Assembly: GCA_910574455.1 (NCBI GenBank) | Contig: CAJSYZ010000001.1 | Span: forward strand, 3,083,424 to 3,147,423 | DNA: 64,000 nt | Reading direction: 5' to 3' | Source: Trichaptum fuscoviolaceum | Lineage: Eukaryota > Basidiomycota > Agaricomycetes > Hymenochaetales > Trichaptaceae | Part shown: positions 8,463 to 18,340 of the stretch, in pieces | Numbering within the stretch: position 1 is the first letter of the stretch | Layout: the number at the start of each line of letters is the position of its first letter | Made by a program: the position numbers and the translations under genes | Notes under the pieces: generated by a model | Databases searched by the model: none | Told to the model about the DNA's origin: nothing | The model's input: only the letters and a program-made list of their open reading frames with translations

Positions 8463-11400
8463 TCAAAGATCAAGAGGAGGGTCTGAAACGTGACCGTTAA
8501 AATCATAAAGATCCGGGTCCGTGTCCTGAGTGCGTGGTCCAAGGGCGCGCCGTACGTACACACGAAGGGTCGTCAGGTCCATGTCCTGGTCGGTTGGGAG
8601 GCCATCTAGCTCCATCATCGCAAATGCAAGGCGGATGGCAGCTGAGGTGCGCTGAGTGGGGCGGTCGAGATGCCTAGTGAACTTAAGCCACTTGCGAATC
8701 ACGTCGATGAGGGGTTCGTCTGCCCACTCTGTGTGGTGGGCTGGGAGTGGAGTGCCTTTGGGCCAGACCTTACCAATCCAAGGGCGGAAAGTCTCGCAAC
8801 CACCAAGTATGTGGGCGGCGGTCTGGGCAGGCCAAGGGGGGTGATTGTGCCAACGACAGTAGGTGATCAGGCCGTTTCTGCGCCTATATTCTGGGCTCAT
8901 GCGCATCCAGTACGCCCCGAAGGGGCCAGCGCAGCAGAGGACTTGAGCAACTGCTGAAATCTCAGCGCGGGGGTAGGTGTCCGACATCTCCATGAGTGCG
9001 CGCGGACGACGTTTTGGTGGGCCTGTGATTGCCAAGTACTTGTCGGCAGTGGAGGCAGTGGCGTGGGCAAGGTGGTCCTCCCATTGCTTCTGGGCGTTGA
9101 GGGTGTTCTGCTCGCGGAGGGCGGATATCGAAGGCAGGGAAGATGAGGGTGGCAGTTCTGTGGCTTTCTTTGCCTCTTCATCAGCCCACTCGTTTCCTGG
9201 GACGCCTGAGTGACCTGGGCACCAGTGAAACTCGATTTTGAGGTTGGGATGAATGTCCAGCAGGTTGGTGATGCCTGCTTTCCAAGCGAGTAGTAAGTGA
9301 GCGCCAGGTGCTGATGGCCAGTCGCGGACAAGGCGAAGGGCGGTTAGCGAGTCTGACATGAAGACGATGGACTCCACTTCCAGGAGGTGGCGGCCGAAGT
9401 GGGAGGCAGCCCAAGCTGGGGTAGACGCAAGGGAGAAGATCTCAGCGTCAGTGGCAGTGGCGATTTTGGGGGAAGCGCAGTGTCTGAAGCCCAAGCGATG
9501 ATGACCGCGCATAGCGACAATTGCTGAGCCAGACTTGTGCTCGAGTCTGGAGCCGTCTGTGAAGATCTGGACGGAGGATTTGGTGCACAGAGAGTTGGCA
9601 GATGCGACAAACGCCTGGCGAGTGTCAGTGTCAACGGGACCGGCAGGGATGGCAAATTTGAGGCGTCCTCCAGCAAAGGCAAGTGGATCCTCCCAGGGAG
9701 AGTGTGTGTACGCAGGGACCTGTTGGGCAATCGGGACACGGTCGGCAAGCGAAGAAGAATACAGGCGTGGTTTTTGTGCTGCAGGAATAGCACGTCTACC
9801 TACAGAATGAGGAGTGCGCCAAAGGCGAAGAGCATGATTAGTTTTAAGATAATTGAAATAAAACTGAAACGGGGGCATAGAGCAAAGATAATTGGTGCTT
9901 AGCGGTGAAGCGCCTCGGTAAACACCAAGGATCCACCTGCAAGCGGTGTTTTGGACACCCTGTAGACGAGCCACAAGGGTCTTCTGGCGGGTGCCAGTGT
10001 ACCAAACCGGCGCAGCCCATGCGAGGACTGTTCTGACGCAGGCTGAGTAAAGCTGGCGAAGGTTGAGGGCGGACATGCCTCGCTCTGTGTTGGCGAGCAG
10101 GCGAATGGCAGCGAGTGTTGAGAGGCCCTTGGAGCGCATGCGCTCAACATGGGGTTTGAAAGACAAGGCCGGATCCCACCAGATCCCCAACCACCGCAGT
10201 GGGATGGAGGGCTTAATGAGAGTGTCCTCGTCGAGTTGGACGCCCCGGGAGTCCCAGCCGCGATATCTGTGGCGACGCCCAGGGGGGTGGAAATGGAGGA
10301 GCTCGGTCTTCGCGGTCTCGATGTTGAGATTGATGTCGTTGAAGAGCGAGTTGAGGTGGTGATAAGCGCCTACTAAGTTCCTGCAGTTGGCGGTGACTGA
10401 TGAGCCAGTGATGGCAATCATGTGGTCGTCGACGTATGCTAGGAGCTTGCAGTCAGGGTGGCGGAACCGCTGAATCGCAATAGCTGCAAAAAGAGTGGAG
10501 AGAATGGGTGAGACTGGGGAGCCCTGAGGCGTCCCAAAGTCCGGTTTGCGGACGCTAGGGAGTGTGGTGCCATCAAAAGAGATAGCAGCCTCCCGCCCGG
10601 TCATGAAAGAAAGGCACCAATCCGCCATGTCTGGCGAACAGCCTAACTCCAAGAGCCGGTGGTGGAGGTGTTGTGGATGGACCGAGTCAAAGAAGCCTTG
10701 TATGTCCACCGCTAGGACAGAACACACTTTGTCTTCCGACTGGGCTTTCTCCACAATCTGTAAAAGGCGTTGGGCGGCATCATAGACCGAATGCCCTTGA
10801 CGACCGCCATACTGGTTTGGGGGAAGCCAGTTCTGGGTGTTAGCCAGAAACTGGAGACGGTTAGCAAGAATCTTCTCAAGGAGTTTCCCTAAGGTCTCCT
10901 CAAGAGTAATCGGTCTGTAAGACCGAGGAGAGAATTGGTCCTTCTTGTTTGGCTTCCTGAGCATTACTACCTTTGTTATCCGCCAGCACGCTGGGTGGTG
11001 GCCCAAGCGCAGACAGTCGTTGAACAAAGATAGCACCTCCTTAGCGAAGGATCCAATCACCCATTTGAGGGGACGGTATCCGACGCCCGAGGGGCCAGGA
11101 GCAGACAAGTTGGAAGTGCCGGCCAGTGCGTCCATAAGCTCTTTCATGAGTATTGGAGGCGCACTGGGGGAAGGGGGAGGCAGCGGGCCTTGGCCCGCTG
11201 CTGAAAGTGGTGGAGGAGGGGGGAAATATGTTGAGTGAAACAACTCACCTTTCTCCTGCTCTGTACTGGTGAAGGTGCCATCTGCCTTGCGCAATGAGGG
11301 TACTGGAGTGGGGCGGACACCCAGGCCACGCTTGGCCCAGTTCCAGATGTTGGTGGAGTTAGCCTCCTGCACCTGCTCTGAATAGAAGAGGCGGCGCGCT

Positions 11401-12230
11401 GCCCTGGTAGTTGCCTTGAAGGCACGTTTGGCAGCTGCACGCAAACGCGCAGTGGGGGCTTCTTTGATAGCCGTGAGGGACGCTGAGCACTTAGCTGACC
11501 ACCAGGGTACTGCTGTTTTCGAGTGTTTGTGGGGCTTGGTCATAGACTGCATAGCCGCTACCAGGGCGCTCTGAATGGCCTCGGCTTTTGCATCTAGTGA
11601 AGTAATGTCAGTAGCAGGGAGCGCAAACGCATCCTGCAACAGGGGGAAGGCAACTGCACACCAAGCCTCTCTATCCTCAGGAGTTAGCTTGGGGGGGCAC
11701 GCCGGGTGGACAAAGGGTCCCACTGGCAGCGCCCATTTGAGAATGGTATGATCAGAAAGGGGAGATGGCAAGCTAGTGAATGTATCCATCACTTGCTCAG
11801 GAGGGATGTTTGGTGCTGCCCAGACCATGTCAATGGGACAGTGCGGCCCATCTTTGCCCGGACGAGTATCACCGTCTGGGTGATGGGCAGGTTCATGGCC
11901 ATGCTCTCTGAAGAAGTCATCAAGGGTTTGCGCCCTGTTTGACTCTGCAGTAGTGCAGGCGAGTTCGGACCACGAACGGTGCCGGCGGTTGAAGTCACCG
12001 GCAATTGTGAGGGAGGCGGCCATTGCCGGAGTGAGACTAAATAGAAACGACTCACCTGGGTATCTGGGGTTGTACTCCGCCCTGTCCGGTGCCTGCTGAC
12101 CATAGTAGTTGCAGAGGCGGACGGTGTGGGTGGAACGGACCTCAATAGTCAGGACGTCAGTGCCATGGGAGGCGGCGCCGACAATAGACCAAGAAGATGG
12201 TGGAATGGTCCGAGAGACATATGTCACCAC
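8463..12230 (-). CDS. LINE-A polyprotein: endonuclease (partial), RT, RNase H
   Basis: 1255 residues, intact. The AP-like endonuclease part has Gly-Asp-Phe-Asn (78-81) with a following His/Trp, and Ser-Asp-His (159-161). Its N-terminal catalytic Glu region is lost by 5' truncation, so the first Met is simply the first in frame. The RT spans about 405-690, with motif A Ala-Val-Asp-Ile (D509), the Gly-Thr-Pro-Gln-Gly box near 566 and Tyr-Val-Asp-Asp at 599-602. RNase H has D892, E930, D960 and D1017 with H1007 in Gly-His-Ser-Gly. A C-terminal Cys/His motif (C1125, H1140, C1145) resembles the nucleic-acid-binding tail of related LINEs. It would perform target-primed reverse transcription. This copy cannot nick DNA by itself. 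Confidence 0.93.
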   Translation of the reverse strand: MVTYVSRTIPPSSWSIVGAASHGTDVLTIEVRSTHTVRLCNYYGQQAPDRAEYNPRYPGESFLFSLTPAMAASLTIAGDFNRRHRSWSELACTTAESNRAQTLDDFFREHGHEPAHHPDGDTRPGKDGPHCPIDMVWAAPNIPPEQVMDTFTSLPSPLSDHTILKWALPVGPFVHPACPPKLTPEDREAWCAVAFPLLQDAFALPATDITSLDAKAEAIQSALVAAMQSMTKPHKHSKTAVPWWSAKCSASLTAIKEAPTARLRAAAKRAFKATTRAARRLFYSEQVQEANSTNIWNWAKRGLGVRPTPVPSLRKADGTFTSTEQEKGELFHSTYFPPPPPLSAAGQGPLPPPSPSAPPILMKELMDALAGTSNLSAPGPSGVGYRPLKWVIGSFAKEVLSLFNDCLRLGHHPACWRITKVVMLRKPNKKDQFSPRSYRPITLEETLGKLLEKILANRLQFLANTQNWLPPNQYGGRQGHSVYDAAQRLLQIVEKAQSEDKVCSVLAVDIQGFFDSVHPQHLHHRLLELGCSPDMADWCLSFMTGREAAISFDGTTLPSVRKPDFGTPQGSPVSPILSTLFAAIAIQRFRHPDCKLLAYVDDHMIAITGSSVTANCRNLVGAYHHLNSLFNDINLNIETAKTELLHFHPPGRRHRYRGWDSRGVQLDEDTLIKPSIPLRWLGIWWDPALSFKPHVERMRSKGLSTLAAIRLLANTERGMSALNLRQLYSACVRTVLAWAAPVWYTGTRQKTLVARLQGVQNTACRWILGVYRGASPLSTNYLCSMPPFQFYFNYLKTNHALRLWRTPHSVGRRAIPAAQKPRLYSSSLADRVPIAQQVPAYTHSPWEDPLAFAGGRLKFAIPAGPVDTDTRQAFVASANSLCTKSSVQIFTDGSRLEHKSGSAIVAMRGHHRLGFRHCASPKIATATDAEIFSLASTPAWAASHFGRHLLEVESIVFMSDSLTALRLVRDWPSAPGAHLLLAWKAGITNLLDIHPNLKIEFHWCPGHSGVPGNEWADEEAKKATELPPSSSLPSISALREQNTLNAQKQWEDHLAHATASTADKYLAITGPPKRRPRALMEMSDTYPRAEISAVAQVLCCAGPFGAYWMRMSPEYRRRNGLITYCRWHNHPPWPAQTAAHILGGCETFRPWIGKVWPKGTPLPAHHTEWADEPLIDVIRKWLKFTRHLDRPTQRTSAAIRLAFAMMELDGLPTDQDMDLTTLRVYVRRALGPRTQDTDPDLYDFNGHVSDPPLDL

Positions 12231-12363
12231 TCGAGGACGGGTGGCTTTTTTTTTTTTTTTTTTTTTTTTTCCTTTATTATTCCTGCAGCATAGCTAAGTA
12301 CATGACCTATCTACGACGGAGGCGCCCGTCATCAAGTTAAACTAGAAACTGGGCGGGTGGTGC

Positions 12364-12382
12364 CCGCCGCCGAAGGCGGCGG
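12364..12382 (-). ncRNA. LINE-B 3'UTR hairpin
   Basis: Same 8-bp stem and 3-nt loop as in LINE-A, with one base pair exchanged on both sides. LINE-C and LINE-D carry the LINE-B form. Confidence 0.6.
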
Positions 12383-12551
12383 TGATAATAAGTGAGAGCA
12401 CCGCCTATTAAGGGAGAGAAAAGGAAGAGGAGAAATTGGTATACATGTCACCCCGCCCATGTCAAGGCGCAGGCGAACCTACATTACACGCGCAGACGGA
12501 GGCTTAGAAGAGAAATGGTGGCTGCTGAGCAAAATACATAGTAAATAGCAA

Positions 12552-13050
12552 TCAGAGATCATGAGGTAAGTCTGGAAGTTGACCATCAAAATCATAAAGA
12601 TCCGGGTCCGCGTCCTGTGTCCTGGGTCCAAGGGCTCGCCTAACGTACACACGAAGGGTTGTCAGGTCCATGTCCTGGTCGGTTGGGAGGCCATCTAGCT
12701 CCATCATCGCAAATGCAAGGCGGATAGCAGCTGAGGTGCGCTCTGAGGGTCTGGTGAGATGGCCAGTAGCTTTGAGCCACTTGCGAATCACATCGATGAG
12801 GGGTTCATCTGCCCACTCTGTGTGGTGAGCTGGTAATGGGGCGTCGTCTGGCCATACCTTCACAATCCAGGGGCGGAATGTTTCGCACCCACCTAGTATG
12901 TGAGCGGCGGTTTGGGCTGGCCAGGGGGGGTGGTTGTGCCAACGGCAGTAGGTGATCAGACCATGTTTGTGCCGGTATTCAGCGCTCATGCGCATCCAGT
13001 ACGCCCCAAAGGGGCCAGCACAGCAGAGTACCTGAGCTACTGCTGAGATC
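12552..13050 (-). pseudogene. LINE-B polyprotein C-terminus
   Basis: Encodes the last ~160 residues including the Cys/His motif (Cys-Arg-Trp-His and His-Ile-Leu-Gly-Gly-Cys) and the acidic end, open to the stop at 12552-12554. It is cut from the rest of the protein by the foldback insertion, so it is a remnant. It is near-identical to LINE-C and LINE-D here. Confidence 0.88.
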
Positions 13051-14380
13051 CACTGCTGCCAGCCTTCTGATTGAATGAAATATAGCCTTACTGTAAAACC
13101 TTTTTTGCATTTCCCTCAGCAAATGCTGGTTGATGAAGGGCAGGCTGGGGCAGCCTTGCTGCACTCTGATGAAGGGGATGCATACCTAGGAAATACTAGG
13201 CCTGCAATACCTATTGGGAATATACTACAGAATAATAGATAATGCTATTGCATACCCACCGCTTTTTTGGGTTAATTATAGCATTCAGGCACTGCTGATT
13301 GACAGCATGCTGTAATGCATCAGAAAATCATAATTTCTGCCCATTTTGGGATATGAGGCATACCAGGGTCCAGGACCCTGAGGTCCAGGTCACTTGGTGC
13401 CTGTTGCCGCTTTGGGGGTGTGGGAATAAATTTAAATTAGCCTTTGCAGGCCCTACAGGCCTTTAAAAATAGCGCAAAAATAACCAAAAAATCAGAAAAT
13501 ATTCCTGGACACTGCCGCTTCGTCCTAGCGTGGGAACTACGCTTCTGGACGACCATATTAGGGTGCCATTATGCTCTGGGCCCTCCTGGGCCCTTCCTAA
13601 AGCGGTAAAAAGCATCATAAAATAGATAATTATAATCATTTGCCCCTGCATATATGCAGGCTTCCTCTGGGCTTACCAGCAGCCCATAAAATACACTAAA
13701 ATCAGAATATATTACTAGAAGCATATTTAAGATGATCTGGATGGCTAAATATGGTAATACTAGCTGGGAACATGTGTATAACATCAGATCATATTCTATT
13801 TTTAATACATAACATATGGGGCTCATTTCACCACATTGGGATACCTCCGGGATGCAAATTTTGATGGGATTCCAATGAGACGTACTAGAAGAGCTGAAAC
13901 GGGCTTTGACGGCGACAAAATATGCTTTTTACGTATTGTTACAAATTATTCTTTTATTTAAATGTTATTTTTGTTACCGCACTTCTACTGCACGTAATGG
14001 CACGTATAGATAGCCAAAATGGTAGAGAATGAAGAGGGGAACAATAATATGAGCTTAGATTAGCTACACGGGGGCTATATATAGCTCTAACACACTAACT
14101 TGTTTTGGAGAACATGCAATTATTGTTTCTCTCTTATATACATATACACATAGTATGTACGTGTACTAGTAGGTTTAAATAGCTTTCTATATATACCTCT
14201 CATGCTGTACGAGGTTTGGCAGTAATCGGAGCTTATTTCAAATTGATATAAGGCATACAATTTTCGAAAAGAATGGTTAATTTTAATTTATCGGGAGGGT
14301 TATGGGTCAGGCACACTGCGCCAAACATTCACTATAAGTATCCTAAACATAATACAAATGCATGTTTGGGATGCAAGTGG
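13051..14380 (+). repeat. Foldback left arm
   Basis: Pairs with 14475-15892 in inverted orientation. The innermost 43 bp (14338-14380) match 14475-14518 without mismatch by eye. AT-rich except for the conserved core. Confidence 0.85.
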
Positions 14381-14474
14381 AAACTGTGAGTTATATGTGT
14401 TTCTGACATGACATGTATATTCTAATATCACACATAGCATTTTACCCTACAATGTTGGATATGACTTCCTCATT

Positions 14475-15892
14475 CCACTTGCATCCCAAACATGCATTTG
14501 TATTATGTTTAGGATACTTATAGTGAATGTTTGGCACTATGTGCCTGACCCGTAACCCTCTGGATAAATTACAATTAGCCATTACATTTCAAAATTGTAT
14601 GCCTTATATCAATTCGAAACGAGCTCCGATTGTCGTGAAACTTCGCACAACGTGAGAGGCGTATACAGAGAGTTATTTAAAGCTATCAGAGTACGTGAAC
14701 TGTATACAGACATGTATATGAGAGATAAACAATAATTGCATGCACTCCGAAACGAGTTAGTGTGCTAGAGGTATATTTAGCGCACGTGTAGCTATTATAA
14801 GCTCATATTATTGTTCTCCTCTTCATTTGCTACCGTTTCGGCTATCTATACATGCCATTACGTGCTGTGAAAGTGTTGTAACATAAATAACATTTGAATA
14901 AAAGAATAATATGTAGCAAAATGAAAAATGCATACTTTGGCGCCGCAAGAGCCCGTTTCAGCTCTTCTAGTATGTCACATTGGACTCCTGCAAAAATTTG
15001 CATTCCGGAGCTACTCCAATGTGGTGTAATGGGCCTCATATGTTCTGAAATAAAAATAGAACATGTTTTGATGTTCTACACTTGTTACCAGCTAAAAATA
15101 CCATATATAGCCATCCAATTCATCTTAAGTATGCTTCTACTAATATAATCCGATTTTAGCATATTTTATCTGCTACTGGTAAGCCCAGAGGAAGTCTGCA
15201 TATATGCAGGTGCAAATGAATATAATTATCTATTTTATGATGATTTTTACCGCTTTAGGAAGGGCCCAGGAGGGCCCAGAGCATAATGGCACCCTAATAT
15301 GGTCGTCCAGAAGCGTAGTTCCCACGCTAGGACGAAGCGGCAGTGTCCAGGAATATTTTCTGATTTTTTGGTTATTTTTGCGCTATTTTTAAAGGCCTGT
15401 AGGGCCTGCAAAGGCTAATTTAAATTTATTCCCACACCCCCAAAGCGGCAACAGGCACCAAGTGACCTGGACCTCAGGGTCCTGGACCCTGGTATGCCTC
15501 ATATCCCAAAATGGGCAGAAATTATGATTTTCTGATGCATTACAGCATGCTGTCAATCAGCAGTGCCTGAATGCTATAATTAACCCAAAAAAGCGGTGGG
15601 TATACAAATGTATTATTCTATTATCCAGTGCTATATTCGCAATAGGTATTGCAGACCTAGTATTCCACAGGTGTGCATCCCCTTCATCAGATCACAGCAA
15701 GGCTGTGTTTTGTATTTATTGCATCAGCCAGCATTTGCTGAATGAAATGCAAAAAAGGTTTTACAGCAAGGCCACATTTCATTCAATCAGTTGAGCTATA
15801 ACCATTTGCAACTGCTGTACTTCATTCAATCAGATAAATTAGTACATCCAGCATTTACTGCATATCATTGAATAAAATGGCTGGTAGGACTG
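14475..15892 (-). repeat. Foldback right arm
   Basis: Inverted partner of the left arm, about 90 bp longer. The extra length is mostly near the outer end (about 15780-15880), where a TTCATTCAATCAG motif is repeated, so this tip has its own small duplication. Confidence 0.85.
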
Positions 15893-17894
15893 TGAGATCT
15901 CAGAGCGTGGGTGGCTGTCGGACATGTGCATGAGTGCACGAGGGCGACGTGAGGGGGTGCCATTAATTGCAAGGTACTTGTCTGCAGTAGAGGCGATGGC
16001 ATGGGCAAGGTGGTCCTCCCACTGTTTCTGCGCAGTAAGAGTGTTCTGCTCGCGGAGGGCGGAAATCGATGGCAGTGAGCGTGAGGGTGGCAATTCGGTT
16101 GCCTTCTTTGCTTCAGCATCTGCCCATTCGTTGCCTGGTACACCTGAGTGGCCAGGGCACCAGTGAAACATGATTTTGAGGGTGGGATGGAGGTTGAGCA
16201 GGTTAGTGATACCTGCTTTCCATGACTGGAGTAGGTGGGTGCCAGGGGCCGAAGGCCAATCGCGGAACAGGCGAAGGGCGGTGAGCGAATCTGACAAGAA
16301 GATAATGGTGTCGACATCCAGAAGATGGCCCTCTAACTGAAGGGCTGCCCATGCTGGTGCAGATGAGAGAGAGAAGATCTCAGCATCTGTGGTGGTTGAG
16401 ATTTTGGGTGAGGCAAGGCGCCGGGATGCTAAACAAGTGGTGCCACGCATGGCTACAATTGCAGAGCCCGCTCCATGCTCAAGGCGAGAGCCGTCAGTGA
16501 AGATTTGGACGGATGAGTTGGTGCAGATGGTGTTGGCAGATGCAACAAATGACTTGCGGATGTCACTGTCTACCTGGCCAGCAGGGATGGCAAATGAGAG
16601 TCGCCCTTCAGCAAAAGCAAGTGGGTCCTCCCAGGGGTGGTGTGTGTACGCAGGGACCTGTTGGACGCTGGGAACGCGGTCGGAGAGCGAAGAGGAATAC
16701 AGGCGGGGTTTTTGTGCTGCAGGAATAGCACGTCTACCTACTGAATGTGGAGTGCGCCAAAGGCGAAGAGCATGGTTAGTTTTAAGATAGTTAAAGTAAA
16801 ATTGAAACGGAGGCATAGAACATAAGAAATTGGTGCTTAGCGGTGAAGCGCCTCGGTATACACCAAGGATCCACCTGCAAGCGGTGTTTTGGACACCCTG
16901 TAGACGAGCCACAAGGGTCTTCTGGCGGATGCCAGTGTACCAGACCGGCGCAGCCCATGCAAGGACTGTTCTGACGCAGGCTGAGTAAAGCTGGCGAAGG
17001 TTAAGGGCTGACATGCCGCGCTCTGTGTTGGCAAGGAGGCGAATGGCAGCAAGTGTTGAGAGGCCCTTGGAGCGCATTCGCTCAACATGGGGCTTGAAGG
17101 AGAGAGTGGGGTCCCACCAGATACCCAACCATCGCAGAGGGATAGAGGGTTTGATGAGTGTGTCTGGGTCGAGTCGGACGCCCTTGGTGTCCCAGCCGTT
17201 GTAGCCCGTGGATTGTCCGGGTGGGTGGAAGTGGATCAGCTCTGTCTTAGCTGTTTCGATTTTGAGGCCGATGTCGTTAAAGAGAGAGTTGAGGTGGTGG
17301 TAGGCGTCTGCTAGGTTCCTGCAGTTGGCGGTGACGGATGTGCCAGAAATGACAATCAAGTGGTCGTCGACGTATGCAAGGAGCTCGCAGTCAGGGCGTT
17401 GGAACCGCTTGATGGCAATAGCTGCAAAAAGGGTAGAGAGGATGGGTGAGACAGGTGAGCCCTGAGGTGTCCCAAAGTCCGGTTTGTGGACACTAGGGAG
17501 GGTGGTGCCATCAAAGGAAATGGCAGCCTGCCGACCAGTCATGAAGGAGAGGCACCAGTCCGCCATGTCTGACGAACAGCTCAACTCCAAGAGACGGCGG
17601 TGTAGGTGTTGTGGGTGCACCGAATCAAAGAAGCCCTGTATGTCCACCGCTAGGGCAGAACACACCAGGCCCTCCGACTGGGCTTTCTCCACAATCTGTA
17701 AAAGGTGCTGGGCAGCATCATAGACAGAGTGTCCTTGACGCCCCCCATACTGGGTGGGTGGCAGCCAGTTCTTGGTGTTGGCCAAGTACTGGAGCCGGTT
17801 AGCAATGATCTTCTCAAGGAGTTTCCCTAAGGTCTCCTCAAGAGTAATGGGTCGGTATGAACGCGGCGAGAATGGATCCTTCTTGTTTGGCTTC
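15893..17894 (-). pseudogene. LINE-B RT / RNase H segment
   Basis: Minus-strand coding part from the RT fingers through Tyr-Val-Asp-Asp (about 17360) and RNase H (Thr-Asp-Gly-Ser about 16500; Gly-His-Ser-Gly about 16155), open throughout. It is bounded on the right by the LARD array (GCTTC at 17890-17894) and on the left by the foldback TSD. The gene was intact in this portion before the two insertions and is now in three pieces with 55135-56487 and 12552-13050. Confidence 0.92.
17890..17894. other. TSD of the LARD array, left copy
   Basis: GCTTC precedes the first LTR and is repeated at 55130-55134 after the tenth LTR. Intact LINE copies carry it once. The whole 37-kb array thus sits within one 5-bp duplication. 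Confidence 0.95.
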
Positions 17895-17992
17895 TGTCAC
17901 GACGTGACATAACCCTTTCCCCTTCGGGGCGCATCCCGGGGATTTTCCCAAATCCCGCCTGGGATATCTTGCCCTCGGGAAATATCCCGGGG

Positions 17993-18080
17993 CATTCCCT
18001 TCGGGATCTCTCCCTTTCGGGATTTATCCCGGGGTCCATTCCCTTTGGGATCTCTCCCTTTCGGGATTCATTCCGGGTTC
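17993..18080 (+). repeat. 44-bp tandem duplication in LARD LTR
   Basis: Two adjacent imperfect 44-bp copies (17993-18036, 18037-18080) rich in CGGGAT/ATCCCG motifs, upstream of the TATA box. The same arrangement is present in all ten LTRs. Possible enhancer-like repeat of the promoter-bearing part of the LTR. Confidence 0.7.
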
Positions 18081-18332
18081 TTACCTTATGGACTTTCCCG
18101 AAGTCTCTTTCCTCTCATCCTCTTGTCTTTCCTCATGTTCCCCACCTGTTTCCCTCATTCCTCCTTCATTACTCTGATTTACCAATGCCCCTACACATGT
18201 CCTGTCACTCCTTTGTTATTCCTTTCCATTTCCTGTCTTAGTCTTACATGTGTGAGGCCTCATTGCCTACCGCATTGCCCGCATCCCCGATTTTCCCACG
18301 CTTCCGGAATCCCGGTATCTCTGTCCTTTCTC

Positions 18333-18340
18333 TATATAAA
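18333..18340 (+). promoter_or_regulatory. TATA box in LARD LTR
   Basis: TATATAAA at LTR position ~439, in the middle of the LTR, as expected for the U3/R border. It is repeated in every LTR of the array, giving up to ten plus-strand promoters. LTR-4 has A-to-G three bases downstream. Start site not determinable from sequence. Confidence 0.6.

Larger units (their letters stand above)
8102..12245 (-). mobile_element. LINE-A: 4.14-kb non-LTR retrotransposon
   Basis: Minus-strand LINE with a 25-nt poly(A) tail (T run 8102-8126), a 3'UTR, and one long open frame. Its 5' end at 12245 meets the T tract of LINE-B. An AATAAA signal lies immediately before the tail on the minus strand. Compared with LINE-B/C/D it carries many scattered substitutions (for example in the RNase H and C-terminal parts), so it belongs to a distinct sublineage. 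The 5' end lies inside the endonuclease domain, so ORF1 and the endonuclease N-terminus are missing. Domain order (AP-type endonuclease, RT, RNase H) points to the RNase H-bearing I/Tad1-like LINEs of fungi; the clade is inferred. Confidence 0.93.
12246..13050 (-). mobile_element. LINE-B, 3' piece (tail, 3'UTR, ORF end)
   Basis: T run 12246-12270 (25-nt poly(A) tail), 3'UTR 12271-12551, then the C-terminal coding part 12552-13050. The LINE is interrupted at 13050 by the foldback element and resumes at 15893; the 7 bp TGAGATC are duplicated. It abuts the 5' end of LINE-A at 12245/12246. Confidence 0.93.
13051..15892. mobile_element. Foldback element: giant inverted repeat, non-coding
   Basis: 2842 bp inserted in LINE-B, flanked by the 7-bp direct repeat TGAGATC (13044-13050, 15893-15899; an eighth base would mismatch). 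The ends are imperfect inverted repeats: 14-bp tips CACTGCTGCCAGCC and CAGTCCTACCAGCC match at 11. Nearly the whole element is two inverted arms (about 13051-14380 and 14475-15892) around a ~94-bp AT-rich centre. A core of about 260 bp (about 13345-13610 against 15255-15515) looks identical between arms, while the rest is nearer 80-90%. No transposase is seen, and the only ORFs are short mirror copies of each other. Tip sequence and near-8-bp TSD suggest a hAT-mobilised non-autonomous element; this is inference. Confidence 0.85.

Noticed and set aside
2250..13540. Shared 12-mer TAGCGTGGGAAC in the copia LTR and the foldback core
   Set aside because: Too short, with no flanking similarity; probably chance.
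13463..15392. Paired 62-codon frames (13463-13651 minus, 15204-15392 plus) as a conserved small protein
   Set aside because: They are the same sequence in the two foldback arms, and the DNA is identical too, so there is no evidence of protein-level selection.
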